Shown: positions 1 to 7,693 of the stretch, piece after piece
How positions within the stretch are numbered: the first letter of the stretch is position 1
Layout of the letters: the number at the start of each line of letters is the position of its first letter
Source of the DNA: Bacteroidia bacterium
Lineage (GTDB): Bacteria; Bacteroidota; Bacteroidia; SXHM01
DNA: 64,000 nt
Assembly: GCA_022072225.1 (NCBI GenBank)
Contig: JAJVIC010000001.1
Coordinates: 1 to 64,000 of the forward strand
Reading direction: 5' to 3'
Made by a program: the position numbers and the translations under genes
Notes under the pieces: generated by a model
What the model was told of the DNA's origin: nothing
The model's database searches: none
What the model saw: only the letters and a program-made list of their open reading frames with translations

Positions 1-57
1 CATCCTCAGGCGCTGTCTGACTTACCTAAAACCGAAAAAAATTCTCCCACTGTATAG
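1..57 (+). CDS. possible 3' end of an unidentified gene
   Basis: Frame 1 is open from the window edge to a TAG at 55-57 and would encode the last 18 residues (HPQALSDLPKTEKNSPTV) of a protein that begins outside the window. The only support is the open frame and the strong terminator hairpin that starts 9 bases downstream. Frame 2 is also open for a similar length, so the choice of frame is uncertain and no function can be given. Confidence 0.3.
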   Translation, partial: HPQALSDLPKTEKNSPTV

Positions 58-65
58 CCTTTCAT

Positions 66-105
66 AAAAAATAAGGACGCGAATTTTTTCGCGTCCTTAT
101 TTTTT
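66..105. terminator. bidirectional intrinsic terminator
   Basis: A perfect 18 bp stem (66-83 with 88-105) encloses a TTTT loop. The outer part of the stem is A-run/T-run, so either strand ends in a U-tract. It can end the partial gene at the window edge and the minus-strand gene ending at 147. Confidence 0.85.
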
Positions 106-146
106 AGAGGGTTGTGCAACGGCTACACATGTTACCAGCAGCTTTG

Positions 147-785
147 CTATTTTCCAAGTTCTTCATCTGTCATTTCACTTGTTTTAAGGTCTACAATAGT
201 CTTGTTATTATACTCCTCATTTTTGTCCTTAACAAGTCCAATTGAAAAGTTGTAACGAAAATTAAAATGCTCAATGCCGACCAGTGTCAACTTGACTAAA
301 TCATTTTGCCACTGAATTATACCAATGTCATATGAGGCAAATTTCTCAAGGTCTATTTTGGTCGGGTCGCCAAGTAGATTTGTTATGTAGTCATTTAAGT
401 AATGAAACTTTTTCATGCCCTCAAAGTCGTGTCCAATGTTTTCAGAAATTACTGTCATTGGATTTGTCCAAGGAAGCCAAGTCCATTTTATTACTTCAAA
501 ATGTCCCTCGTAACCGTCTAAAATTGTCCGTTTACCTAAATACCATAAAGTCCTGTCACCACTGTCGTGACGTTTTTCTTTAATGTTGTCAAGTTGGTTG
601 AACGGTGTCAGCCAGGGAATAAGCAGTCGCTCGTCCTCAAATAAAAGTCCTTTTTGTAAGTTGTCCCAAATCTGTTTGCGCTTTTCTGTCTTGTCAGTTG
701 AATAAGGGAAAATGAAACTGTCGTCAAGATGGTTTGTCTTGTCAAAGTGGGATACTAATTCTTTTAGTCGTCTGAGTATTTGCAC
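147..785 (-). CDS. hypothetical protein, cassette-like accessory gene
   Basis: Encodes about 212 residues that I do not recognise. The protein is soluble, with no signal peptide and no membrane segment, and is rich in Asp, Lys, Asn and Trp. The frame stays open upstream to an ATG at 845, but that extension runs through the arm of an imperfect palindrome (819-838). A GTG at 785 directly follows AAGACGACA, a string also found ahead of the next minus-strand gene, so 785 is preferred as the start. Base composition is lower in GC than in the housekeeping genes, and the plus strand is full of GTC/TGTC words, which suggests acquired DNA. No function can be assigned. Confidence 0.6.
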   Translation of the reverse strand: MQILRRLKELVSHFDKTNHLDDSFIFPYSTDKTEKRKQIWDNLQKGLLFEDERLLIPWLTPFNQLDNIKEKRHDSGDRTLWYLGKRTILDGYEGHFEVIKWTWLPWTNPMTVISENIGHDFEGMKKFHYLNDYITNLLGDPTKIDLEKFASYDIGIIQWQNDLVKLTLVGIEHFNFRYNFSIGLVKDKNEEYNNKTIVDLKTSEMTDEELGK

Positions 786-802
786 TGTCGTCTTAATATT
801 GC

Positions 803-940
803 AGGTAACGGTTGGCAGATTTGCGATGGGCGGGATTTTTACCACTAATGTTTATGCGGAGTACAAAATTTTCGACCACCACAAAACTGTCTGCGGAGGA
901 CGAAACCCCGCCTATTGCAAATGTGCTGTTAGCGGTTCGG
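803..940. repeat. imperfect palindrome between two accessory genes (attC-like shape)
   Basis: The arms at 819-838 and 903-922 match at 16 of 20 positions as an inverted repeat around a roughly 64-base centre. Outside them, AACGGTTGGCAG (808-819) and the reverse complement of CTGTTAGCGGTT (926-937) extend the pairing. An imperfect, bulged palindrome in the gap between small minus-strand genes of unknown function resembles integron attC geometry. The ends do not match the GTTRRRY core, and no integrase lies in the window. It may equally be a REP-like element. Confidence 0.5.
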
Positions 941-952
941 CTTTCTTTATGT

Positions 953-1456
953 CTAAATAGTTTCATTTGTTTTTCTAAGTCGTTTTCGTTCTAATAAATA
1001 TGTCGTAAGCAAGTATGAAAAAGCGGTTGTCAAACTAATAATAAAATACTTGTCGTAAGTTGGTTGATTGAATGTTAGTCTTCTAATGCCGTCATCACAA
1101 GCAGTGCATTCAATTATCAGTCGTTTGCTGTCCAATGCTGTTATTAAAATTGTCGTGACTAAGAAAACAATAACTGTCACGCAAGTTCTTTTTAGCCGGT
1201 TAGGTCTGGAAGAAAACTTTAATAATAAAAATGTCAACGAAGTGAAAAGTCCAAAGGCAACAACAAAACTGTCGCTGGGAAATAGGTGGAAGTTCTTACC
1301 AAAAAATTGAATGTTGTCTCCATTGAAATACTTAAATGAAAACCTAACAAGTTGTCGGTAATAGTCCTCAAGTAAAAACGCAACAACAATAGCAACAAGT
1401 AATAGTCCTACTGTCGCCAAAATAGTTTTGTAATTGTTTTTAATTGTCGTCCACAT
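953..1456 (-). CDS. hypothetical four-helix membrane protein
   Basis: Encodes 167 residues with four predicted transmembrane segments: about 11-30 (TILATVGLLLVAIVVAFLL), 62-80, 88-107 and 135-153. A short basic tail follows (ERKRLRKTNETI). There is no signal peptide and I recognise no family. The start ATG at 1456 follows a leader containing AAAGACGACA, matching the leader of the 147-785 gene, and palindromes flank it on both sides. These shared features suggest that the two genes arrived as similar cassette-like units. The role is unknown. Confidence 0.6.
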   Translation of the reverse strand: MWTTIKNNYKTILATVGLLLVAIVVAFLLEDYYRQLVRFSFKYFNGDNIQFFGKNFHLFPSDSFVVAFGLFTSLTFLLLKFSSRPNRLKRTCVTVIVFLVTTILITALDSKRLIIECTACDDGIRRLTFNQPTYDKYFIISLTTAFSYLLTTYLLERKRLRKTNETI

Positions 1457-1529
1457 TTAATTATCGGTTGTGTTGTCGTCTTTTAAGCTGACCGCTAACA
1501 TTAAATATCCGCAACTAAACTACAAAAAC

Positions 1530-1567
1530 TTGCGACAATTCCACCTTTTAAATAGGAATTGTCGCAA
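1530..1567. repeat. perfect 13 bp inverted repeat upstream of accessory gene
   Basis: TTGCGACAATTCC (1530-1542) pairs perfectly with GGAATTGTCGCAA (1555-1567) around a 12-base loop. It lies 74 bp before the 953-1456 gene on its coding strand, beside GCTAAC (1493-1498), a motif also seen inverted (GTTAGC) in the 803-940 palindrome. On the plus strand the hairpin is followed about 20 bases later by a T-run (1585-1592), so it could also act as a weak terminator. It marks the edge of the cassette-like region. Confidence 0.5.
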
Positions 1568-1677
1568 CTCGCAGTTGTGGAATATTTTTTTTCGGGTACA
1601 CAATAATCCCCCACATTTCCCCCGTTATCCTAATAGACAAATATCCCCCCCCTACATGAACTAAACCCTGTTTTTCT

Positions 1678-2013
1678 ATGGACGAAGAACTTGTAAGAAA
1701 AGTTGTCAATCGCTTGCACCGCCTGATTGGGCACGCGAACAAGGTTGATGAAATGATAACCGGAAAAAGACACCCTGCCGAGGTGCTTAACCAGTTGCTT
1801 GCTGTAGAGGGTGCACTTTACAAACTGATTTATGAACAATACGATATACTCGTCCGCCTGTATATCCACGAGCGGGTTAATGTCCTTGTAATTAAGCAAC
1901 CGCATCTTGCTGAAGAGTTGGAGCAACTGCACGAACAGGCATTTCAACTACCGCTTAAAAAGCTGCCCAAACTGCTTTACCGCCTGCGGGAAATAGAAAA
2001 CCAAAAGCAGTAG
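1678..2013 (+). CDS. CsoR/FrmR-like small regulator without the metal-site cysteine
   Basis: Encodes 111 residues, almost entirely helical. Residues 6-50 (RKVVNRLHRLIGHANKVDEMI, then EVLNQLLAVEGALYKL) follow the CsoR/RcnR/FrmR (DUF156) pattern of RLxRIxGQvxgiexMI followed by the ixxQlxAvrxAL helix. Members of that family are tetrameric repressors that bind metal or aldehyde through an N-terminal cysteine and a histidine. Here the YC position reads HP and the protein has no cysteine, so classical copper or formaldehyde sensing is unlikely. It sits 148 bp before a 13-unit 21 bp array and in the same direction as the gene behind that array. A role as the array's DNA-binding protein is inference. 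The family call is by pattern only. Confidence 0.55.
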   Translation: MDEELVRKVVNRLHRLIGHANKVDEMITGKRHPAEVLNQLLAVEGALYKLIYEQYDILVRLYIHERVNVLVIKQPHLAEELEQLHEQAFQLPLKKLPKLLYRLREIENQKQ

Positions 2014-2090
2014 ATTTCTATAGCCTGTTAATATCTTTTCCATTGCCTATCCCCCCCTGCCGGTGCAAATCTTCGTGCCGTTAATCAAAC

Positions 2091-2145
2091 GCAACGCAGG
2101 GCAATATGATTTTAATACACGGCTATATAAAAGCAACGCAGGGCA
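2091..2145 (+). repeat. 13 bp direct repeat before the tandem array
   Basis: GCAACGCAGGGCA occurs at 2091-2103 and again at 2133-2145, separated by 29 bp. It lies in the gap between the small regulator gene and the 21 bp array, whose first clear unit begins at 2162. It could be a regulatory site or the trace of an insertion. Nothing else is recognisable between 2014 and 2161. Confidence 0.5.
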
Positions 2146-2161
2146 GAGCAGGTTCACTGTC

Positions 2162-2434
2162 GAAGTTCCTCTTCCGCATGTTGAAGTCCTCCTTCCCGCT
2201 GGCGAAGTTGTATAGCCGCATATCGAACCTTATCAGCCGCTTGTTAAGCCTCATCTTCCCGATGGAGAAGTTGTACAGCCGCATGCCGAACTTCAACAGC
2301 CGTATGCCGAACCCCATCTTCCCGATGGAGAAGTTGCACAGCCGCATGCCGAACCTCATCAGCCGTGTGCCGAACTTCATTGGCCGTATGTTGAATTTCT
2401 ACAGCCGTGCGCCAAACTTCATCAGCCGCATTAC
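2162..2434 (+). repeat. tandem array of 13 x 21 bp units
   Basis: Thirteen consecutive 21 bp units run without a phase break from 2162. Typical units begin GAACTTCATC and continue AGCCGCATGCC. Units are 60-90% alike, and positions 2246-2308 and 2309-2371 form a 63 bp higher-order repeat (three units each). The period is two turns of B-DNA and seven codons. Several frames on both strands stay open only because of that phase: 2106-2453 on plus reads SRMPNFI-type heptads. No unique spacers separate the units, so it is not a CRISPR array. The array ends 55 bp before the start codon at 2490. A second array of the same unit length and number lies at 60204-60476. Confidence 0.9.
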
Positions 2435-2489
2435 AAACACCTTTAAAACATAAACAATTTAACCCTTTAACAATTTAACCCTTACTAAA

Positions 2490-3446
2490 ATGAGCTTAAC
2501 GCCTGAATTAGAAACACGAGAGTACAAAATTTCAGACCCTTACATGCTGGAATTTGCAAAGGACATCCACACCTTTGCTATGGAAGACATTGCCGACCTT
2601 GCAGCATTTGACCCCGATTTTTCGGCTGTGTTTTTTGCCGCTTATCAAACCGCCATTGATGCTGCCGAGGCAGTGCCCAGCGATGAGCAGGTAGAAAATG
2701 TAATTACCCAAATGACCGAAGATGTGGAAGCGCAAATGGGCGTGTGCCGCAAAAAGTATCAGGACTCAAAGTATTTTATTGAGCGTGCTTTCCCTAAAGA
2801 CAAAGCCACCTGGGACGAGTTTGGCTACGACCGTTATAACAAAGCCCGCAACGTTCAGCCCAAGCTGATTGAGTTTATGCGCGATTTTTATGGGGCAGCA
2901 GTAAAATACAGTGCGCAATTAGCCACCGTAAATTATACCGCTCTTATGATTGATGATATAAAAACACAAACCGATTTACTCGACAGTTTGAACCGCGCAC
3001 AGAATGCGTATGTAAACAACCGTCCGCAAATTACCAAAGAGCGCATAGTAAAACACAATGCCGTGTGGAACACGGCCACCCGTATTTGCATGGCAGGCAA
3101 AACCGTGTATCAGGATAACTACTCCAAATTTAAACGCTACCTGTTGCCGGCAAGTGACGAAACCGAACAGTTTATTCTGAAAGGAAAAGTTACACAACCT
3201 GTAATAGGTCCTATAGGCACACCGGCTACTCCTGTTGAAGATGTTACCGTAACGGTAATGGGTATTCCGGGCCTTACAGCGCAAACCGACAGCAACGGAA
3301 ATTATGGTTTCACCAGTATTGCCGCAGGCACCTATTCAGTTGAGTTTACCAAAATGGGTTATATGCCTTCCATGCAGCCCGGTGTGGTAATTACCGATAT
3401 GGATAACCCGGTAACGCTGAATGTGGTGCTTACACCGATGCCGTAA
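2490..3446 (+). CDS. hypothetical protein: helical region plus carboxypeptidase-regulatory-like Ig domain
   Basis: Encodes 318 residues. About 1-225 is rich in alpha helix and charged, with no recognised family. Residues about 229-316 form a CarboxypepD_reg-like beta domain: GKVTQPV at its start, TDSNGNYGFTSIAAGTYSVEF in the middle (the DxxGxYxfxxlxxGxYxvxfxxxGY signature), and VTLNVVL at the end. No signal peptide or lipobox is visible, which is odd for an Ig-like domain that is usually extracytoplasmic. The leader contains ACAATTTAACCCTT twice in tandem. The gene follows a 21 bp array and is closed by a terminator. Its overall plan matches the unrelated-looking protein at 59398-60150, which also follows a 13-unit array. 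Function unknown. Confidence 0.75.
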   Translation: MSLTPELETREYKISDPYMLEFAKDIHTFAMEDIADLAAFDPDFSAVFFAAYQTAIDAAEAVPSDEQVENVITQMTEDVEAQMGVCRKKYQDSKYFIERAFPKDKATWDEFGYDRYNKARNVQPKLIEFMRDFYGAAVKYSAQLATVNYTALMIDDIKTQTDLLDSLNRAQNAYVNNRPQITKERIVKHNAVWNTATRICMAGKTVYQDNYSKFKRYLLPASDETEQFILKGKVTQPVIGPIGTPATPVEDVTVTVMGIPGLTAQTDSNGNYGFTSIAAGTYSVEFTKMGYMPSMQPGVVITDMDNPVTLNVVLTPMP

Positions 3447-3463
3447 AAAACAGATGATGAATT

Positions 3464-3498
3464 AAAAAGCCCTTTCATTAAATGAGAGGGCTTTTTTT
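3464..3498 (+). terminator. intrinsic terminator
   Basis: AAAAAGCCCTTTCATT (3464-3479) pairs with 3481-3496 with one G-U wobble, and the stem runs into a T-tract ending at 3498. It closes the gene that ends at 3446. Confidence 0.85.
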
Positions 3499-3506
3499 AT
3501 TTGTAA

Positions 3507-3555
3507 TAGTCCACGATCCACAATCTATGGACTATGGTCTACCGACCACGGACTA
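3507..3555. repeat. intergenic simple repeat of the GGACTA type
   Basis: Degenerate copies of TAGTCCAC/GGACTATGG words alternate in both orientations through 3507-3555. Related words (ACTACGGACT) occur inside the mutase gene at 20536-20563. I recall such GGACTA-type repeats from intergenic DNA of other Bacteroidota, but this was not checked. Confidence 0.55.
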
Positions 3556-3576
3556 TATAACCCCATCGAAAACCTA

Positions 3577-3607
3577 TTGAAATCCCAATGATTTTTTAAT
3601 ACATTGC
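3577..3607 (+). promoter_or_regulatory. candidate Bacteroidota promoter for the protease gene
   Basis: TTG (3577-3579), 20 bp, then TACATTGC (3600-3607), one base short of TAnnTTTG. The predicted start near 3612 leaves a leader of roughly 28 bases before the ATG at 3641. Confidence 0.4.
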
Positions 3608-3640
3608 ACCCATTCAATTTTTAAAAACTCTACTGAAAAA

Positions 3641-6400
3641 ATGAAAAAATTATTACCCCTACTTATTGCTGCTATCCTTATTACGCTTAACACAAGTGCA
3701 CAAATCAGCGCGGGCGGTCAACCCGAGTCGTTTTCAAAAAACGTAAGCCCTTCATTTCAGATTAAAACAATGCCTGCCCTGGATATTGCCGCCATTATTG
3801 CCGAAGAAGAAGCCCGTGGCGATGAACCCCGCCCTTACAAATTCGGGCAACACATTCCCGTTCACTATACCCTTAATAATTCAGGCTCATGGGAACAGTT
3901 GAAGAAAGGCCGTTTGTGGAGATTAGGTATAACCTCGCAGGGAGCTTTTACACTCAACTTTATTTTCAGCCATTTTTACCTGCCCGAAGGAGCAAAACTT
4001 TTTATTTACAATGCCGGTAAAGATTATGTGTTGGGCGCATTTACCAATGCCAATAACCAAAGCGACAGGGTTTTTGCTACCGACCTGATAAAAGGTGAAA
4101 CCGCCATACTTGAATACTACGAACCCAACGAAGTGCAGGGGCAAGGCATCATTGAACTTTCAACCGTTTCACACGGATACAAAAACCTCTTTCAGATTTT
4201 AGGCGACTATTCGCCTGCCGGTTCGGGCTCGTGCAATAACGATGTAAACTGTCCCGGCTGGGAAGACTGGCAGGACGACAAACGTTCCGTTGGCGTAATG
4301 ATGACCAACAGCAACATCGGTTCGGCTTTTTGCACCGGTACCATGGTAGTTGATGTACCACAGTCGGGCACTCCCTACTTTCTTACCGCCAATCACTGCA
4401 TGGGCGGCAACCCCGGTACCTGGGTTTTCCGTTTCAACTGGGAACACACTACCTGCAACCAGAGTGCTACACCAACCGCACAAACACTTTCAGGCGCTAC
4501 CCAGCGTGCCACATGGGCAACTTCAGACTTTGCATTGCTGGAACTTAATACTACCCCACCTGCTAACTATAACGTGTACTACGCAGGTTGGACAAATGAT
4601 GGTGTAGCTGCAACACAGTCAACAGGAATTCACCATCCCAGCGGTGATGTAAAAAAGATTTCACGCGATGAAGATGATTTAACTTCTACCGGATGGGGAG
4701 GCCCCGGAAGCAGCCACTGGAATGTTCCAAGCTGGGACGATGGTGTTACTGAACCCGGTTCTTCCGGCTCCGGATTGTGGGATCAGAACCACCGCCTGGT
4801 AGGTCAGTTACACGGAGGTGCTTCTGCCTGCGGAAACCCTGCCAATCAAATGAACGACCAGTACGGAAAATTCTCTGTTTCATGGACCGGTAACAACACC
4901 AATTCAACCCGCCTCAGCAACTGGCTCGACCCGCAAGGTACAGGAACCACTGTTATGGATGGCTGGGACCCCAATGCTCCTGTTTTATCCTACGATGCAA
5001 AAGTAAATTCAATAACCACACCTGCCGATAACGAAAGCTATTGCACAAGTGATTTAACTCCGGTTGTTGTAATCAAAAACAGCGGAACTACCACACTCAC
5101 CAGCGTAACCATTAATTACAATTACGATGGCGGAACAACCGCTACCTACAACTGGACAGGTTCGCTTGCTACCAATGCAACCGCCAGCGTAACATTACCG
5201 CAGGCAACTTTGGCGGGAGGCAACCATACCTTTACAGCCTCTACCTCAAATCCCAACGGCCAACCCGACCAGAATACCGCCAACGATACCCTTTCATCTG
5301 ACTTTACCATTGTGGCAGGCGGAAACACCCTTGTGCTTACCATAACTACCGATGGCTATGGCGATGAGTCAACCTGGGAACTGGAAGACGATAACGGCAC
5401 AGTTATATTCAGCGGAGGTCCTTTCGGTAATGACGAAACTACTACTACCGAAATCTGCGTTCCCGGAACAGGGTGCTACACCTTTACCATGTTGGATTCT
5501 TATGGTGACGGAATGTGCTGCTCTCAGGGCAACGGTTCTTTTTCACTGGAAGACGAAAACGGTTTTGAGCTGGCAGCAGGCGGAACATTTACTAATTCCG
5601 ATGCTACCAACTTCTGCTTACCCGTTACTACCGACCCTCCGGTATCCGGATTTGTTTCCAACAACCAGCAGGTGTGCGAAGGCATGATAGTAACCTACAC
5701 CAACCAAACTGTTTCCAGTCAGCAGGCAACCTATGCATGGACTTTCCAGGGCGGCTCTCCTGCAACAAGCACTGCTGCAAATCCTACTGTTACCTACACC
5801 AATCAGGGTACTTATGATGTGCGCCTTATTGCCACCAACCAGTTTGGCAGCGACACTACCTTGTTTACCGATTACATCACCGTATTGGATGCACCCGAAA
5901 TTACAACCACATCAACTGTTGACCATATCGGTTCTCCCAATGACGGTACTGCTACTGTTCAGGTATTTGGCGGTACTGCGCCCTATACCTATGTATGGAG
6001 CAACGGTCAGTCAACTGCAAATTCAAATAATTCAACCAATACCATTACCGGACTTGCAGCAGGCAATTACAATGTGCAGGTAACGGATGGAAACGGTTGC
6101 GTTGTTTCTGAATCTATTCTGGTAAGCACCAACACCGGAGTAGAAGAACAATCCATCGAAGCACTGGTAACGGTTTATCCTAACCCCGCAAAAGATATGA
6201 TTACCGTTGAACTTCCTGCCGGCAAAAATGCTGATGTATGTGAGTTGTTTAATGTTATCGGCTCAAGAATGGATACATTCTCCGTTGCCGGAAAACAAAA
6301 GTTCTCTGTTGACCTTAAAACCTTTGCAAAAGGAGTTTACTTCCTGCGCATGAATGTGGAAGGACAACAGATCACCAAAAAAATTATCATCACTAAATAA
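3641..6400 (+). CDS. T9SS-secreted trypsin-like (lysyl endopeptidase-like) serine protease
   Basis: Encodes 919 residues: an extracellular S1-type serine protease with a multi-domain tail. Residues 1-20 are a signal peptide. The protease core spans about 190-440, with the triad visible as His252 in LTANHC, Asp about 296 in TSDFALLEL, and Ser375 in GSSGSGLW. Paired cysteines and the layout resemble lysyl endopeptidases. After it come a CARDB-like beta domain (about 448-555), a Gly/Asp-rich domain (FGNDETTTTEIC), a PKD-like domain (about 670-745), a SprB-type repeat (APYTYVWSNG), and a type A T9SS sorting domain (VYPNPAKD onward, last 75 residues). Folding in the periplasm and export through the outer membrane by T9SS follow from that tail. 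Substrate specificity cannot be read from sequence alone. Confidence 0.9.
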   Translation: MKKLLPLLIAAILITLNTSAQISAGGQPESFSKNVSPSFQIKTMPALDIAAIIAEEEARGDEPRPYKFGQHIPVHYTLNNSGSWEQLKKGRLWRLGITSQGAFTLNFIFSHFYLPEGAKLFIYNAGKDYVLGAFTNANNQSDRVFATDLIKGETAILEYYEPNEVQGQGIIELSTVSHGYKNLFQILGDYSPAGSGSCNNDVNCPGWEDWQDDKRSVGVMMTNSNIGSAFCTGTMVVDVPQSGTPYFLTANHCMGGNPGTWVFRFNWEHTTCNQSATPTAQTLSGATQRATWATSDFALLELNTTPPANYNVYYAGWTNDGVAATQSTGIHHPSGDVKKISRDEDDLTSTGWGGPGSSHWNVPSWDDGVTEPGSSGSGLWDQNHRLVGQLHGGASACGNPANQMNDQYGKFSVSWTGNNTNSTRLSNWLDPQGTGTTVMDGWDPNAPVLSYDAKVNSITTPADNESYCTSDLTPVVVIKNSGTTTLTSVTINYNYDGGTTATYNWTGSLATNATASVTLPQATLAGGNHTFTASTSNPNGQPDQNTANDTLSSDFTIVAGGNTLVLTITTDGYGDESTWELEDDNGTVIFSGGPFGNDETTTTEICVPGTGCYTFTMLDSYGDGMCCSQGNGSFSLEDENGFELAAGGTFTNSDATNFCLPVTTDPPVSGFVSNNQQVCEGMIVTYTNQTVSSQQATYAWTFQGGSPATSTAANPTVTYTNQGTYDVRLIATNQFGSDTTLFTDYITVLDAPEITTTSTVDHIGSPNDGTATVQVFGGTAPYTYVWSNGQSTANSNNSTNTITGLAAGNYNVQVTDGNGCVVSESILVSTNTGVEEQSIEALVTVYPNPAKDMITVELPAGKNADVCELFNVIGSRMDTFSVAGKQKFSVDLKTFAKGVYFLRMNVEGQQITKKIIITK

Positions 6401-6416
6401 CTGAATTATTAATTAT

Positions 6417-6449
6417 AGAGTCCCGCACTGTTGCGGGACTCTTTTTTTT
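6417..6449 (+). terminator. intrinsic terminator
   Basis: AGAGTCCCGCA (6417-6427) pairs perfectly with 6432-6442, followed by a T-run to 6449. It closes the protease gene just before the lipoprotein gene at 6457. Confidence 0.9.
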
Positions 6450-6456
6450 ACATGCA

Positions 6457-7056
6457 ATGAAATACATACTTCTTCTTTCGGCATCTGTTATTTTGTTTTC
6501 CTGCGCGGGAAATCAATCAACGGAAACAGTAGCGCCTGCAATGGACACACCCGTTGTTACAGCAGCAGCCAAAACTGATTCTATTCAAGATGTAGTTAAA
6601 ACGGATTCTCCCAAAGTGGAAGCAGTAAAGCCTGTTGAAGAAAAAACTCCGCTTACCCAAAAAGAAACAAAACCCGCTGACAAAAAGAAAGAAACCAAAG
6701 TGGCAGACGGAACAAAGAAAGTTATAGTTGACCCGAACCGCGAAACACCCGAAACAAAGGGGAAAACTTACCGCATAAAAACGTATTCAATAGAAGGTAA
6801 TATCTTATCAATAGAAGTAAGCTACCGCGGTGGCTGCGGACAACATAACTTTGAGCTGTACAGCAACGGCCTTTTGAAAAAAAGCCTGCCTCCGCAGATT
6901 GATGTTTACCTTGAACACAAAAAGGAAAACGAAACCTGCTCAGAAGATATAAAACAAACACTCCAATTCGATATCAGTCCATTGCGCAAACCGGGAAACG
7001 AATTGATTATCTTAAACATTAACAGCGCTGATAACAAAGCCGAGTGGAAGCTTTAG
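6457..7056 (+). CDS. hypothetical lipoprotein
   Basis: Encodes 199 residues. The N-terminus has a lipoprotein signal with lipobox FSCAG (Cys16). Residues about 18-95 are a low-complexity Lys/Pro/Thr/Glu-rich tether, then a compact globular region (about 100-199) contains SYRGGCGQHNFELYSNG and a second cysteine (ETCSED) that could form a disulfide with the first. It is most likely anchored in the outer or inner membrane facing the periplasm. Its stop codon overlaps that of the convergent DUF922 gene by four bases. I recognise no family with confidence. Confidence 0.7.
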   Translation: MKYILLLSASVILFSCAGNQSTETVAPAMDTPVVTAAAKTDSIQDVVKTDSPKVEAVKPVEEKTPLTQKETKPADKKKETKVADGTKKVIVDPNRETPETKGKTYRIKTYSIEGNILSIEVSYRGGCGQHNFELYSNGLLKKSLPPQIDVYLEHKKENETCSEDIKQTLQFDISPLRKPGNELIILNINSADNKAEWKL

Positions 7057-7592
7057 TGATCAGCAGAGCCATATTGCTTAAGTTCCTTTAACTCACGCGC
7101 AACCTTTTCGTCCCACAACCGCTGTTGTTCATTGTTCAGACTATGTTCACTCTCGCGGTCATAATCATCCTGTGCCTTTACCCATCCTTTCATATTCTCC
7201 TCATACAATCCGTTTAGTTTACTGATGTTTTTACCGCAAGGGTCTTCCAGTTCGCTTACCAGTTTCCGCAGCTTTCGCGTGTAAAGTTCTGTAATATCAA
7301 AATGCAATTGCTCGTGCCTCAGCAGTTCATCCGATTCTTCTTCTTTAGTCCACGATTTTTTTACATTAAAGTAGCAAAACACCTTCACCTTAAGTTCACC
7401 GTTGTTGCAGGCCACCTCATATCCGATTCCTGCCTGCGTCATTGCCAGCAAATTTGTGCTTTCGTCAGGCCTTCCTTTAAAATCCTGCCATTTTAGTTTT
7501 CGCTCAGCATTCCAGTAAACAGTATCCTTGCTTTGTGCCAATGTGCTTTGCGAAGCAAGCATTATAAATAATATAATAACTGCATATCTCAT
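7053..7592 (-). CDS. DUF922-type secreted zinc-protease-like protein
   Basis: Encodes 179 residues. A signal peptide (1-19, ending LAQS) is followed by LKWQDFKGRPDE, a hallmark of the DUF922 family. The motif LLRHEQLHFDITELY gives the HExxHxD zinc-binding and catalytic pattern at about residue 91. The C-terminal third is a charged helix rich in Glu, Lys and Gln. Family members are predicted secreted zinc peptidases, mostly uncharacterised. The gene converges with the lipoprotein gene at 6457-7056 (four-base overlap of the stops), and the terminator at 7641-7671 separates it from cspA upstream. Confidence 0.8.
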   Translation of the reverse strand: MRYAVIILFIMLASQSTLAQSKDTVYWNAERKLKWQDFKGRPDESTNLLAMTQAGIGYEVACNNGELKVKVFCYFNVKKSWTKEEESDELLRHEQLHFDITELYTRKLRKLVSELEDPCGKNISKLNGLYEENMKGWVKAQDDYDRESEHSLNNEQQRLWDEKVARELKELKQYGSADH

Positions 7593-7640
7593 AGCACCCT
7601 AAACGGATACTCTTTTAATTTGTTGTAATCCGGTAAATAA

Positions 7641-7671
7641 AAAAAGTCCCGCCACACGGGCGGGACTTTTT
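7641..7671. terminator. intrinsic terminator downstream of the cold-shock gene
   Basis: AAAAAGTCCCGCC (7641-7653) pairs perfectly with 7659-7671 around a five-base loop. On the minus strand it closes the gene that ends at 7694. The A/T ends make it symmetrical. Confidence 0.9.
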
Positions 7672-7693
7672 AAACTTTGAAAAGGTAGAATTT

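Noticed and set aside
803-940. True integron attC site
   Set aside because: Shape fits but the ends lack the GTTRRRY core and there is no integrase; kept only as attC-like.
2162-2434. CRISPR array
   Set aside because: Units follow one another directly with no unique spacers, and no cas genes are present.
2106-2453. Open frame of 115 codons with SRMPNF-type heptads over the 21 bp array
   Set aside because: Several frames on both strands are open only because the 21 bp period avoids stops; no leader or start fits, and the array is better read as non-coding repeat.
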